Source: Angiostrongylus vasorum (lineage: Eukaryota > Nematoda > Chromadorea > Rhabditida > Metastrongylidae). Taken from it: a stretch of DNA of 64,000 nt. Each line of letters starts with the position of its first letter. Position 1 is the stretch's first letter. The stretch lies in NCBI GenBank assembly GCA_018806985.1, contig JADANN010000424.1, positions 1,789,001 through 1,853,000 on the forward strand, in the 5' to 3' direction. Made by a program: the position numbers and the translations under genes. This document shows, one piece after another, positions 1 through 10,764 of the stretch. The notes beneath the pieces are model-generated. The model had not been told where the DNA came from and searched no databases. It saw nothing but the letters and a program-made list of their open reading frames with translations.

Positions 1-454
1 AGTTCAGAGAATGTTTTCGACTTCAGAATTCCTGGTTACGTTGACTCTCAGTTTTCAGGCTCGTCTTTGCGCTCTTTTTTTCGGAGTTCATTCGCCTTAC
101 ACTAACTATGCTACGAGGTCTTCAGCAAGGTCGAGCGGAGCTGCGCGCGGATTTCCCAAACGCTGACAGTTGCTGGAATCGCATTGACATGTTGTTATTC
201 GCATGACATTTGGCACTGAGATTGCGTTTGAGCAATTTCTATCACATCAAGAATCAAGAAGGTGCATTCTGATCGAAGATCACCAAGATCGTATTGGTTA
301 CGGCGATTTACCGTGCAACTGGCAATTCTTAATAACCTGAACTGTGCCGTAAGCAATATCAGCAAATTGAGAAGTAAATGCATAAGGTTTGGTGCTTACT
401 CTGTTAGATATCAATGATCTTATTCGCTTATAAACTATTATGGAAGCTATAGAA
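1..454. other. Unassigned AT-rich sequence
   Basis: No repeat family, splice-bounded exon or domain was recognised here. A minus-strand open stretch of 62 codons at 195-383 has no recognisable motif and is probably chance. Confidence 0.5.
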
Positions 455-600
455 GAATAAAATCTGTGGAGCTGATCAATCCATGAAGAATGCGTTTGAC
501 CTCATCAAACATCGTTAGAGGGTATTGAATGCATATATGGCTTATCACAATGACTCACGGTAGCCCAACGATTTATGAGGTCATTGTTGCCACCCTCTGA
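455..600 (-). repeat. Partial copy of the tRNA-derived SINE family (body only)
   Basis: Plus-strand text around 515-575 (TTGAATGCATATATGGC, then ACTCACGGTAGCCCAACGA) matches the body of the SINE copies at 62.6, 19.3 and 26.8 kb. The element therefore lies on the minus strand. The tRNA-like head with its A box is missing, so this is a truncated and diverged copy. Confidence 0.6.
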
Positions 601-891
601 GGCATGTCTAGATACGCTGGGCCTGCAGCGCTGGATCAGCGACCGATCCAGTGTGTACTGCAGTTCTAGTGACTGCACTGCACATCCCCGTACAAGTTGT
701 ACTGTTTGCCCAACTATTTATTTGTTTATTTACATGAATTGTCTTCACGTAAAGTCCGGATCAATCTACATCATTCATTCAGCTCATCCTGAGCCAGTCA
801 CCTCCCTAGTGCCCAGATTTGCGTAAAGGTTCGTTTACTACTTAAGAACTATGTCTTCGACATTAATATACTAAATGACAATCATTTAGTC

Positions 892-924
892 AGCTAGCGT
901 TTCGACATCTTCTTATTTAGAGCC
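892..924 (-). ncRNA. Degenerate minimal hammerhead-like motif of a PLE terminal repeat
   Basis: On the minus strand the order is a GGCT arm, a decayed core (CTAAATA where CTGANGA is expected), a weak stem II, GAAAC, and an AGCT arm. It and the sequence up to about 965 match the 107-bp insert at 5176-5282. The damaged core makes activity unlikely. It is listed because it shows the same PLE-derived module in a second place. Confidence 0.5.
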
Positions 925-1036
925 GGTGATCCGAGTCGATGGTCTACAGTCCTCAGCCTTTTCGGTGTAGTGTCCTTGTTGTCGTATCGAGCAGAATCTT
1001 CTTCAGTGGAGCTTCACTCAAAGCGGGCAACCTCTT

Positions 1037-1459
1037 CTATCGGAGATGCTTTTTCATACCGGACGATTGCTGTTGAGAGCGATTTTCTGTTGATAATAAT
1101 TTGTTGTTTTTCCTCGCAACGGACCACCTCATCGTGGCTGGGAGATGTTCCTGGGTGTCGGACTTCGATATACAGCGGGAAGATTCGTCCCCTCCGGAAG
1201 GGTCTTCCAAGCTGAGAAGGAGTCCAGCGTTTCCATCATGAAGCCTATCTAAGAGTAAACCAATACCAGGATCCGTTACCTTCCTGGTATCGAAGTCGCA
1301 TGGTGGCAAATCTCCCTCTGATCCACAAAAGCTGCGACTGCCCGTCGTGGTGAAGATCTGGGGCAGATTTTGGCCAAGCTGATCACGGGATTCCAGGGAA
1401 CTACAATGACTGAAGCAGCAAATCTCCCATAAATGGTGATTGTGCTCGGTCCCGCACAA
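1037..1459 (-). other. Open 140-codon frame of unknown nature, in a dispersed repeat
   Basis: The frame is open for 140 codons but shows no recognised domain, signal peptide or membrane segment. Its upstream edge lies in a repeat that recurs at 6885-6990 and 29460-29575, identified by the shared phrase ACCAGTGAGGACGG or close variants. A mobile-element origin is therefore more likely than a host gene. Confidence 0.3.
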
Positions 1460-1500
1460 CCAGTGAGGACGGGCCGTTCAAGTGTCAAGTTCAATAATTT
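1385..1500. repeat. Dispersed repeat, copy 1 of 3
   Basis: The segment AAATGGTGATTGTGCTCGG followed by CCCGCACAACCAGTGAGGACGGGCC is repeated with few changes at 6935-6990 and, more diverged, at 29508-29575. No terminal structure or coding capacity identifies the family. Confidence 0.6.
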
Positions 1501-2331
1501 GTTTAGCCATTAACAGTGAATTTCTCAATGAGCACTTCAAGACCTAAAAAATAACTGAATTCTATGACATACCTAATGTATTGTGTTCATTATTCGTCAC
1601 AGGACACTAGTTCTTAATTTGCGTAAACGCGGCAGCGCAATATGCTTTAATGGAAAGGCAACCGATCTGATCGGAATACCAGCTTAGCTACAAACCACAA
1701 GCATGTTGTGTGCTTCGAGAAGCAACTTGATGGTCGAATTGAAATATCCTACTGGGGAACGGAATTTCTAGAGTAAAGTTGCGAATGGCCGAATTGCACG
1801 ACGCTTCAGTTACGCATCAATTTTGCTAGCAAGAGTACTTTGTTTCTAACGATCTTCAAAGAAAGTAGTGATCTGTACCAAGCTTAGTACAGATCAGAAT
1901 AAAACTCTAGTCTTTATTAGAAGCGAATACAGACCTTGGTGGCAAGTGTAAGCATCGTCCCAAGAATAATGGTAAGAAGAGTGGAAGATGGCGATGATGC
2001 CGAAAACTGGAAGAGAATCCTAGGAGAAGAAATGTGTATTGATAAGTTCTACCAACAAAAATTGGTAACAATACAAATCATTTGTTTATAATGTGAATGT
2101 TGCATGGTGTAATATAACTGGTAATATGTTGCTTTGTGAAAGAGGAATTAAGAAATGGTGGCCAACGCTCAAGGTCCTAGTTTACAACGTTGTTGATTTG
2201 ACATGCACGATATATGAAGTCGGAATATGTGAAAATCAGTATTCGTCCCTCATGGACAAGTAAATTATTCATTGTTAGGATTATTAGTGGCTTAGCTGGA
2301 AATATGAACTATTAAACAAAGGTATTTATTT
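1501..2331. other. Non-coding stretch without recognised elements
   Basis: AT-rich sequence containing the small hairpin at 1869-1896. No open frame of note and no match to the repeat families seen elsewhere in the window. Confidence 0.5.
1869..1896. repeat. Perfect 10-bp inverted repeat with 8-nt loop
   Basis: TGATCTGTAC (1869-1878) and GTACAGATCA (1887-1896) are exact reverse complements separated by 8 nt. No gene lies adjacent, so no function is proposed. Confidence 0.7.
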
Positions 2332-2620
2332 GTGAAACAACCACAATGATGCTGAGATATTTGCGAAGCTCCGGACCGCAGGTGTCTCCGGTGGGGAACG
2401 AACGCGCTATTGTCCTTTCCGGGGAGTAACGCGTTCACCACCACACCATGCGGGTCCTTCGTTTAGCCTGTCTCTCAGCTAGTTCTATCGACCACTGCCA
2501 TCAACAATCACCTTGCGGTCCGGAGTTTTGCAAATATCTCAGCATCATTGTGGTTGTTTCGCAAATAATACCATGCCGTGAAAACTTGTAAAAGGCAGTA
2601 AATAAAAAGTCAACATTGTG
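2332..2620 (+). mobile_element. F-family element, copy with long inverted arms
   Basis: Two arms face each other: 2332-2380 and 2514-2562. They are near-perfect reverse complements over about 45 bp and include GATGCTGAGATATTTGC and its complement. Between them lies the family core (CCTTTCCGGGGAGTAACGCG, then TCCTTCGTTT). After the right arm come the usual 3-prime motifs, a TGCC-ATG variant, AAAAGGCAGTAAATAAAAAG. The same core recurs at 28.7, 29.6, 32.6, 42.4, 43.3, 43.5 and 50.7 kb. No coding capacity. Confidence 0.85.
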
Positions 2621-4029
2621 AAAAACATTTTTTTAATACTTTCGGAATTATGTAACCACCATTGGTGTTACTAGTATGGTTCACTGTTTCCGCTACGATC
2701 TTTATTAATGCCATTTTGTATCTGATGGATTATTTCGGCGTAAGAAACCCTTTCTCTACATTTCCCTGTAATCAGTCGATAACATACCCAAATCATGTCT
2801 TGGCAGGTGTCAGTAGGGAGCAGATGTGTTCTTCACTTTGAAGTACGCAAAAAAACCTTGTCTCAAGTGACTTCACACACCGGTAATTTTGTTAGCAATT
2901 GATTCTGATTTCAATTGTATTTACTACAATGCAATGCATGGAATATATGAGTATAAAAGTACCAAATTAGACATAAAATGAAAACACTTCAATGCTTATA
3001 GCAGCGTGTTGGATTGATGGGCCAGGGTAAGACAAGGTAAATAATAGCATAAATTTAACTCATACAACAAACTAACTCGAGAGAAAAAAACTCCCTTTCA
3101 CACTTTTGCCGAATCCTCAACCTTCCCCCAAATCTTCTGACCCTCGAAATATTATCGTGTGTTGCCGAAAAAACCAGCAGCTCTCCAACAGGCGAAAATT
3201 GGCTGTCGTCCCAATGTGGAGTAAAGGGAAATTGGCGTTGTTGAGAATGTGTTAATGAAATGTTCGCACAAGTTACAGCTATGAAGTTATCGATGGGTAT
3301 AGAAATTGGGAAAAAGACTACAAATGATGAGTAGCCCGAAAAGCGCGTAGAAAATAGTGTTAAGGGACTTTGTTCAAGGGGGTTTAATTCCGAGAGAGGT
3401 CACGCCCGATTCGGACACTTACTTTTGAAGAGATGCAGGCCAACATCAGCTTTGACACGCTTTGCCGACTAAACCCGATCAACCTACTGTAAAGGCGAGA
3501 TTCTACAGAGAAAATCATGATGACTTGTAATATGTCATCATTGGCAACTCGGACGTTTAGAATGGAACCTGGGAAGCAACAGCAGAATTACTCCTTGACA
3601 TTCACAAGGTGTGACATAACAAGCAGAGTAAGCGTGTAACTGAAATGGTCACGACGAGCAAGTTCCCAATGCCATAAAAACTGGCATTTGTAGCTAAAGA
3701 AATGCTAAGAGAGAAGTTATCACCACTATCTTTCTCCCGGTCTTTTTAAGTGAGGGTCACCAAATAACGATGTTGACCCTGCATTTCGTTTATTTTCGGA
3801 CGAAGTTCTGCGTATATTCAATCATTACCAAATATGCTATGCGATACGTTAGGATAGAGAGCTTTTGAATTCAAAATCCATCCGACATTCTGCTAGTGAT
3901 AAAGGGGAGATTTTGTAGTTATTCCTAGTCAGCTGGATGTTAGAACAACAGTAAAAGATCTCCGCAATATTTCTTTCTATGGACCACCACTTGAAAAGGA
4001 ATATTGAAGCCAACACCGAAAATTAAATC
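2621..4029. other. Intergenic sequence, nothing recognised
   Basis: A 1.4-kb AT-rich stretch with no open frame above background and no match to the element families of the window. Confidence 0.5.
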
Positions 4030-5175
4030 GGGAGTGGGTCAACACGGCAAAGGCGGCGGGCTTAAAGCCTTTAGTTATTTCACAACTGAACAATGACCGT
4101 ACAACTTGCGCTGACCTATATTTGTTTACTGAGATCCATAAACATACTTCTACTGATGATATTGCATGCGCCGACCTCTCATCATATATGGTTCGACCAA
4201 TCATCAGTTGTGTAGGCGGGTCAACGGATAGAATAACATGGTTCCTAAACCTGATCGAGACGCAGTTGCAAAAATTCATACCACCCTATCTGCCCAGTAC
4301 AAACATATTCCTAAATCACCTACCGTGCTAGCAACCAAACAACACGCATGCAATTTAGGCATTCGATGTTATTTCACTTTGTACCAATATGTCCTCCTCA
4401 ATGCAAGCCATTCTCAGGCTGCTCGTAGAGCATGAAAAGAAAATAAAAGTGCACTGCTTGTCGATTGCGCAACTAATGACTCTCCTAAAACAGTGTCTTA
4501 GTTGTTCAGTCTTCAGGTGATCAGGGAAATATTTTGCGCAATTTAAACGGTTGGCCATGGGAAAACGATTAGCACCAGGTCGTCCCATCGGTTTCATGCC
4601 TAGTATGGAAGCTCCATTTTTTCGATCGCCGACCCTTGCTCTAATGTCGATACAAAAACGACTGCTTCATCGTCAGATCCACACATGAACAGATGGATGA
4701 TTGCCTTGAATTGTTAAATAGACAGCCAAAGTATATAAATTTCGTCCGGGAAAAAACAACCGAGAAATGGCTTCCATTGTTAAACATCCAAGAAAAGCTA
4801 TCAGAAAAAAATCCAAGCCTCGTAACCCAAGTAGTAAAAAATATACCGGTGCACAACCTCTCCTCTCACCCTTCACATACGAAAAAAGCACCCATTAAAA
4901 AACATGTACCGAGAGGCTAAACTAAAAATGCGTGTATGGGAGAACAAGAATGGAAGGAATCGCTAAATTTGGCACGAAATATAGCCATTTCCAATGAGTA
5001 CGAAGCAGAAGCCACTCCAGTCAGACAAAACGACGAAACCGTATGGTTGACTTCCAAAAATAATGTTTCGAACCTATCTATAATCTCTTTCAAGCTGCCC
5101 TTCATATCAAACAAAATAAGTTACGCCATTAAGAGGTGCTTGAGAAGAAGTGGTCTTGAAAATTATGCGGCGGTT

Positions 5176-5282
5176 TTATTCTCTCTTTGACGAGCTTCAG
5201 TTTTATTCGGCTAACGTTTCGACGTTTTCATCTTCACCAGAGCCGATGATCTGAGTCGGTAGTCCACGGCACTTAATGCGAA
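5176..5282 (-). mobile_element. 107-bp PLE terminal-repeat fragment inserted in P1, with a 27-bp imperfect target duplication
   Basis: The P1 reading frame is split here. The 27 bases at 5149-5175 (ending GCGGCGGTT) are repeated imperfectly at 5283-5309 (ending GTGGCGGTT), and the frame resumes after the second copy. The insert consists almost entirely of a hammerhead-like unit on the minus strand. It resembles the unit at 892-965. The duplication looks like a target-site duplication, although four or five positions now differ between its copies. Confidence 0.7.
5207..5246 (-). ncRNA. Minimal hammerhead-ribozyme-like motif with 6-bp stem I
   Basis: Read on the minus strand: stem I arm TCGGCT; core CTGGTGA (canonical CTGANGA, so one core A is changed to G); stem II GATG-AAAA-CGTC; GAAA; self-complementary ACGT; cleavage-position U; stem I arm AGCCGA. 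The two 6-nt arms are perfectly complementary. PLE hammerheads with such a tiny helix III are thought to work as dimers. The core substitution argues against activity. Confidence 0.6.
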
Positions 5283-5931
5283 AAGTCGGTTTTGAAATAT
5301 GTGGCGGTTATTGAGCTCCCATCCAATACCCAACGCCTTCAGTTAGTTCGCAACCCTCTCTATGATCGTTTGAGCAGCTCGGAAAACTGTGTTTGCTATG
5401 TCCTAACGGGGAGACGAGAATTGCATGAGTTCAGGTACAATGTACTTAATCTCATGTAAGGCATATGGTGAGGAGTACATTTGAGGAACGCGCAGACCGC
5501 TTTGTGTGCGCATAAAAGAACACCTAGATGGGTAAGATAAAAAATCGTCGAAGCACTCCTCTAGGTACACCTAGGGGACAAAAGCACAATGGCGATGACT
5601 TTTAAGCGACTGTCAAGATCCTAGCGCAGAAATCAAAAACATCAACGCGCCGCACTCTCGAGGCGTTTCGGAATTTTGAATATCCAAAGATGAACCGAAA
5701 AGACGAATGCCTCACTATCACACGTAATCTTGCACCTTATTTCAAAATAATTTTTTGACCTGGGTGGGTCTCGCTCTTCATCCCACCTTGGCAACAAGCG
5801 GGTAGTTCCAATTGCAGTAGCACAGCGTGTAGTTTTGACCAGTATGGCGTTTATTTATATGTTCGATCTTCATTATTACCATGGTTTTTTTTCATCAAAT
5901 TATTAAGGTATTGTTGTATAAAATGCGTCCA

Positions 5932-5966
5932 GGCTCTGAGGGAGGCCAAATCATCGAAACGTGACC
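5932..5966 (+). ncRNA. Degenerate hammerhead-like motif in the P1 terminal repeat
   Basis: GGCT arm, CTGAGGGA (one extra G in the core), eroded stem II (AGGCC-AAAT-CATC) and GAAACGTGACC. It is followed by an AAC-rich tract (5975-6060), as in the other PLE terminal repeats here. Homology is clear but the core is broken. Confidence 0.55.
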
Positions 5967-6110
5967 CATCGACCAAAAACAACAACAACAGAAAGAACAA
6001 TAACAGCTACAGCAACAACAACACCAGCAACAGTAACAGCAACAACTTGTACCAATTTCGTATCAGCTCAACAACATCAGTTCATAAGAACATATAAATG
6101 AATAGATCGG

Positions 6111-6884
6111 GTTAATATGTCATCTCGCAAACCGTCTTTTTGTCAATGCGATGGCTCGGATCCTCACCTGTAGCTCTTCGGAATGATAGATTCCTGGTCA
6201 ACATGAGATTCGCGACAAAGTTGAATGCAACTCCATGATTAAGTGTCATTGATGTTCGTTATTTTTTATCTAAAACTTATTTAACAAACAAATCCGTGTA
6301 TTTTCAAAGACGTTACATGAAGCTAGTTAATGAGGAAAATGAAACAAAGTTGTCTGGAACGTTGATTTGATGGCTACGGCGTGGTAGTTGTTTCATACTA
6401 CCGCAACTCACATGTCCAATCATACATGCCGTTATCGAAATCTTGTGGTGCTATTTGTGAAGGATTCTAGCTCGACGAGTAGCTGGATAGAACTGACAGA
6501 TGGATTTTAGCTAACATCTTTTCTTTTCCAACACTGACATGCTGATTTGGAGCAGTTACTAAAAAGGGAATTACGGATGATTTCTCCTTAGTGATATTAA
6601 TCAATTTCCGATGCTTATGGAATCTTTATTTTCACCCAGTTACTTACTTTGATACTTGGACGGCACGTCTTCAAGAGTTGTGCGGTGTCGCTCAAGACGG
6701 TGGTGTGATTCGGGTATGGTGGCGGATGCGAGCTTCATGGAGTGATCTGTAGAACAACTGCGGCTGCGAGTACAGCTTGTTGACTGTAGTTACAAACACG
6801 TCCTCCCAAAGTGTAGCCGGTCGCACTTGAGGACGCTTGCATCCTCGCGGAGTCCACTCCACAATTATTTAAGGCCATCTGTCG
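6111..6884. other. Unassigned sequence
   Basis: No family or gene recognised. It lies between the AAC-rich tail of P1 and the dispersed repeat at 6885-6990. Confidence 0.45.
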
Positions 6885-6990
6885 TCTATCCTTCTCACTG
6901 TATGACCTGTCTATCAAAAGCAAATCTCCGAAAAATGGTGATTATGCTGGGGCCCGCACAACCAGTGAGGACGGCCCATTCAAATATCAA
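6885..6990. repeat. Dispersed repeat, copy 2 of 3
   Basis: Shares AAATGGTGATTATGCTGGG and ACAACCAGTGAGGACGG with the copy at 1385-1500. Both are followed by an ATTCAA or GTTCAA phrase. Family unknown. Confidence 0.6.
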
Positions 6991-7299
6991 GTATCAGGCA
7001 TTTATTTCACTCAATTCTTCCCTTGAGTTGATGTGAGGGTACTTTAGCATAAAAAGAAATCCTTTTTTTTCACGGTTTAGAAGAGTTTAAGAAGTGAATT
7101 TGAAAACATTGAAAAAATGTCCGGTTGGCTACCAACTCCAGGACCCACCCTAAGTACATGAAGTGGGTCGTAGAGTAGAGAAGCAAAAAAAAAGTGGCGA
7201 AGGACCGAATTCTTGTGGTCTGTTTTTTGAAATAGGGGTTTAGCAATTCCAGGACTTTTTTCTGCAGGTGTTGAGATCAACAGTGTTAACGGGAACAGT

Positions 7300-7860
7300 T
7301 TAATCTCTTTTTTATAGGGCACAAAAACACAATGGCGATGATTTTGAAGTGACTGTGTGGATCCTGGCGCAGGAATCGATAACATCAACGCGCAAAACTC
7401 TTCAGGCGTTTTGGACAAATTTCAAATATCCAAAGATGAACCGGAAAGACGAATGCCTCACTATCACACGTGACCTGGCGCCCTATTTCAAAATGATATT
7501 TTAACCCCGGTGTGTGCCTCTCTCTCGGCCCCATGTGAGGAACACGCGGGCCAGTCCCACTCGTAACAGCACGGTGAGTAGCCTTTCTGTTCAATATGGC
7601 ATCTATTTAAAAGTTTGATCTTCATTAATACTTTGGCCTCTTTTTTTCCACCGAATAATTAAAGTATTCTTATATAAAATACGTCCAAGCTCTGAAGAAG
7701 GCAAAATCGCCGAAACGTCAGCCATCACAACACTAACAACGACAACGACAACGAAGACCTATACCAACCTCGCATCAGCTAGAGGGAGATCAGTTTATAT
7801 GATCATAGGAATAAATATATCAGCCATCTATGCCGAGGTTTATAGGAAGTCGGTCTTTTG
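7300..7860 (+). mobile_element. Penelope-like element P2: GIY-YIG C-terminus plus terminal repeat
   Basis: From about 7330 a plus-strand frame encodes the end of the PLE endonuclease region (GDDFEVTVWILAQ, then MNRKDECLTITRDLAPYF), stopping near 7505. The terminal repeat follows (7560-7860), with a complete hammerhead core at 7687-7723 and an AAC-rich stretch at 7728-7770. The RT half is absent. The same 3-prime region is present in P1 and, inverted, at 8579-8845. Confidence 0.8.
7687..7723 (+). ncRNA. Minimal hammerhead ribozyme motif, core intact (PLE type)
   Basis: The order is stem I arm AAGCT; CTGAAGA (fits CUGANGA); stem II GGC-AAAATC-GCC; GAAA; self-complementary ACGT; cleavage C; stem I arm AGC. 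Every catalytic core position of a type I hammerhead is retained. Helix III is only the ACGU palindrome. This is the minimalist architecture described for metazoan PLE terminal repeats, which may need dimerisation. Only the motif is visible; self-cleavage is not shown. Confidence 0.75.
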
Positions 7861-8578
7861 CGTTTAATCTCTGCTTGAGCGCTCCGTACAAATAATCTTT
7901 GGACAAAAGCATTCGAGTATGTTTGAAAGACTGAGAACGAGAAGAAACAGCAAGCGTCCTCTACTGAGTTCATACGAGTCTAGTAAAAATTTTTTTAGTG
8001 CCTGAGATTTTTATTTCGCCGTACAGTTCTGGAGTTATTATCATTAGAAGAGCAACTTTAAATACTGCGAGTTCGCTTGTAACTTCGACTGACTTCGACG
8101 GCAACTTGATGTTCTACTACTACCTTTCTTCTTCAAGATGTCGAGTGCCAGCTGAGAGCGATTTTCTCTAGAACTAGACATAGCCGAAACAAAATACCTT
8201 CTGAACATCATCAACGGCAGTTGCTGACTCTTGTGATTTTGTAGGAAATTTACTTCATTGCAACTTGCCAACTCAACTAACAACAAGTGCAAAAATGGAG
8301 CAAATTAGATGCCATAGGAAGCTTCCACTAGACCAAGAAATTCGATATCTTCACGACTTCACTACAGCCTTATTAAAATGAGTCAGCGGTTTCAGTTCTT
8401 TTTCGCTTTATAGCTTTATAGCCTATTCGTTGAAACGTAGACTGCAACGTGACCTGAACTCGTGGAAGCAGGCGGATCCGTCTAAGTTTACGTCAAATCA
8501 TTATTTTTCGCTTGCTTTTCTTACTACACAGCGGTATTTTGCTATACTTTTGCATCCAGTCTATAGTTCATTAAGCCA
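7861..8578. other. Unassigned sequence with an 82-codon minus-strand open frame
   Basis: The open frame at 8044-8292 (minus) has no recognised motif. It shares only the short string GCTGAGAGCGATTTTCT, with one mismatch, with the region near 1070-1087. No function is assigned. Confidence 0.35.
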
Positions 8579-8845
8579 TTGTACCGTGAGTCGGACCTAA
8601 GAACGAACTCTTTACAATCTCATAAACTGGTCTTTTTGAGCCGATGCGAGGTTGGTATAGTTCTTCGTTGTCGTTATTCTTGTTGTCGTTGCTGCTGGTG
8701 TTGTTGGTCGATGGCTGACGTTTCGGCGATTTTGCCTTCCTCAGAGCTTAGGCGTATTTAACGTAAAAGTAGTCTTATATTCGGTGAAATACTTATAGTA
8801 TTAGTGAAGATCAAATTTTCAAATAAACGCCATATTGATCAAAAA
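8579..8845 (-). mobile_element. PLE terminal repeat P3, inserted at the broken end of an RTE copy
   Basis: Minus-strand copy of the terminal repeat also seen at 7580-7860 and 13700-13945, with a TTTATTTGAAAATTTGATC-type leader, hammerhead motif and AAC-rich tail. Its outer end abuts the RTE linker at about 8846, exactly where the RTE coding sequence is lost after its RTAPG codons. The junction is therefore either an insertion into, or a joint truncation of, that RTE. Confidence 0.75.
8713..8749 (-). ncRNA. Minimal hammerhead ribozyme motif, core intact (PLE type)
   Basis: On the minus strand: AAGCT arm; CTGAGGA; stem II GGC-AAAATC-GCC; GAAA; ACGT; C; AGCC arm. All invariant core bases are present. 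It differs from the 7687 copy mainly at the variable core position. Activity is untested. Confidence 0.75.
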
Positions 8846-10764
8846 AACCTGGTGCTGTTCGATTTTTCACCGACGAAATGGCATGTCGGATTTCGGAAAG
8901 AAGAATCGGTGGTACAACATATCCATCCTTCTTTATTTCATGTGACGGAAGGTGGACGTGGCTATCGAAGAGATCCGGGTAGTATTCATGAATAATTTTC
9001 TCCATTGCCTTTCTGGACGCTGTAACTGTTCGGTTTGGGCGCTGGAGTGCAATCATTTTGGTCTTGGAATTGGCGAAGCTTCGGTTGGTCCTGCGAATGC
9101 TTTTTCCCAGCCTCTGCAGCTTCGACCTTTTCTGCTGCTCTTCTCTCTTTAAGATCTTTTATCGCCTGTCTGCACTGTTTTGCATGTTCGGACATTAGTT
9201 CGCGGGGTTGCCTGCACCTCGTACGATTCCACGCTGGCGTATTAACTCGAGTGTTTCTAGAGACAAACATCCTCTCAGCTTTCATAACGCTAAAATGAAG
9301 ATGTTGAATGAGCCCGATCGTAATCTTCGTCGATGTTATCGAGAGCGACATCTTCGCAATAGTCTGCTACTGAATTTAATACGTTCCACTTCATGAAGGC
9401 TCTGGGATTTCAGTTTTTTTTTAATTTAGCGGCTTTTTTCTCCTTTCCGCGAGAAATAGAATCCTGCACGAAGGAGGCGATGGTCTGATCCCATGTAGAA
9501 CTTTGGGACAACTGCGACATCGGTTTGGCAAAACCTTCTATTTACTATGATGTGGTCTGTTTAGTTATGGTACCCTCCACAGGGAGATTCCCACGTCCAG
9601 CATTGAGGGTGGGGCTTCTCGAATTGTGAGTTACCATGGATTGTCTTGGTCGCCATGATGAACTCAGACAGCCGCTCACCCTGTTCGTTCCATTCTAATC
9701 CGTGGGTCCCAATGTGACGTTCTTCAGACGTTCTTCTTGGTCCAGTCTTGGCGTTGAAATCTCCAGTGATGACCTTGAAAAATGTATGGTCTCCTCTGTA
9801 GAACTTCTCCAAGTCGATATAGAACGCTTCGACTTCTTCTTCGTCGTAATTGGGTGACGGCGTGTGAACGACGAGGATTGTCAAAGCCGGAGTTGATCCA
9901 CATCTTAGTAATCGTAATCGTCCGATTCAGGTTCTTAGTTGTTCGAATGAATCAACGTTAATGGACAAACTCGTGTTGACAAGAACGCTGATGTCGCCCA
10001 TTCCTTTACTGTCACATGTTCCGAGAAGCAGTTCTTCTCCGGTGTCAAAGGATGCGTTCAATGGGTGGCATTGCCTTGTCTCGGCCAGGTCGATGACGTC
10101 GTACCTCATCCTTCTTGCTTGGATGAGCAGGTCTTCTATCGAGGACTCGGATGCAAGTTTACATGCATTGTAGTTGCAGATCGTCACATTAGTTCTTCGC
10201 GATCCAGGTAGCTTCCATTGCTCCTGAGATTTTAGCAACCTCTCTGTACTTGTCCCTTCCCAACGCTGCCGAATTAGGGGGCTGTTTCGTGGTCAGGGGA
10301 ATAAGGGCCGTTTCTTTCACTGTGTTTAACATTTTGATACTCATGTATGGCTTGCTGGGCACCGAACGTGGGGCAGAGTGTACTCGCGGATAGCTTGCCA
10401 GGCTCTCCCAGAGTGGACATGGAGCTTATTTGTTGGAGGCGACTTCTAACCGCCTCCCATATACTTCCCTGTCATTTGATTGCAGGCTTTTGGCCGAAGT
10501 GACTCGTAGAATACAATCTGCAAAAACCAGAACGCATCCACATACGCGTGCATGAATACCCCCTTGTAAATACAGGAAGTATGTGCCAAATTAGCGCAGC
10601 AGAAACCGGGATCCATTCCTAGGATCCATTTGGGTCTCAGGGAAGCAAAGGCCGCCTTTGGTCCGCGATTAACCCCCTCTTTGCCACATGAGAACGCGCC
10701 ACGTAGCCACGTAACTAACCGGCTATCGGGATCCTTCGTGTGAGGGTGATCCGTGGATGCCAAG
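8846..10764 (-). mobile_element. RTE-type non-LTR retrotransposon, family 1, copy R1 (3-prime truncated)
   Basis: Read on the minus strand from 10764: a leader of about 520 bp, then an apurinic-type endonuclease. Its N-terminal part is at 10238-9927 (TICNYNACKLASESSIEDLL, TGEELLLGTC). Its middle is at 9884-9561, with the catalytic GDFNAKTG box and TIHGNSQF. The inter-domain linker (CRQAIKDLKERRAA, TASRKAMEKIIHEYYPDLF) runs to 8850. The RT is absent. Frame changes between the pieces show it is a pseudogene. Loss of the 3-prime part is unusual for a target-primed element and coincides with the PLE terminal repeat at 8579-8845. Confidence 0.88.

Larger units (their letters stand above)
4030..6110 (+). 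mobile_element. Penelope-like element P1, degenerate, RT through GIY-YIG and terminal repeat
   Basis: A plus-strand PLE relic. At 4180-4320 the RT N-terminal region reads RPIISC...GSTDRITWFLNLI. The equivalent of RT motif A is SLCTNM (about 4375). A further block is RLAMGKRLAP (about 4550). The catalytic YxDD box near 4655 has become YKND, losing one metal-binding Asp. A linker (SLNLARN, IKRCLRRSGLEN) runs to 5170. The frame is then broken by a 107-bp insertion (5176-5282). The C-terminal end of the GIY-YIG part is at 5550-5760 (MNRKDECLTITRNLAP). After it comes the terminal repeat with a hammerhead-like motif (5932-5966) and an AAC-rich tail. Multiple stops and frameshifts make it inactive. 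RT plus GIY-YIG is diagnostic of endonuclease-bearing PLEs. Confidence 0.85.

Noticed and set aside
1869..1896. Transcription terminator-like hairpin
   Set aside because: No adjacent gene and no U-tract; terminators of that type are bacterial. Kept only as an inverted repeat.
8952..9298. Plus-strand open frames at 8952-9298, rich in Ser and Phe
   Set aside because: They are antisense to the RTE linker of R1. Minus-strand codons match other RTE copies, plus-strand ones do not.
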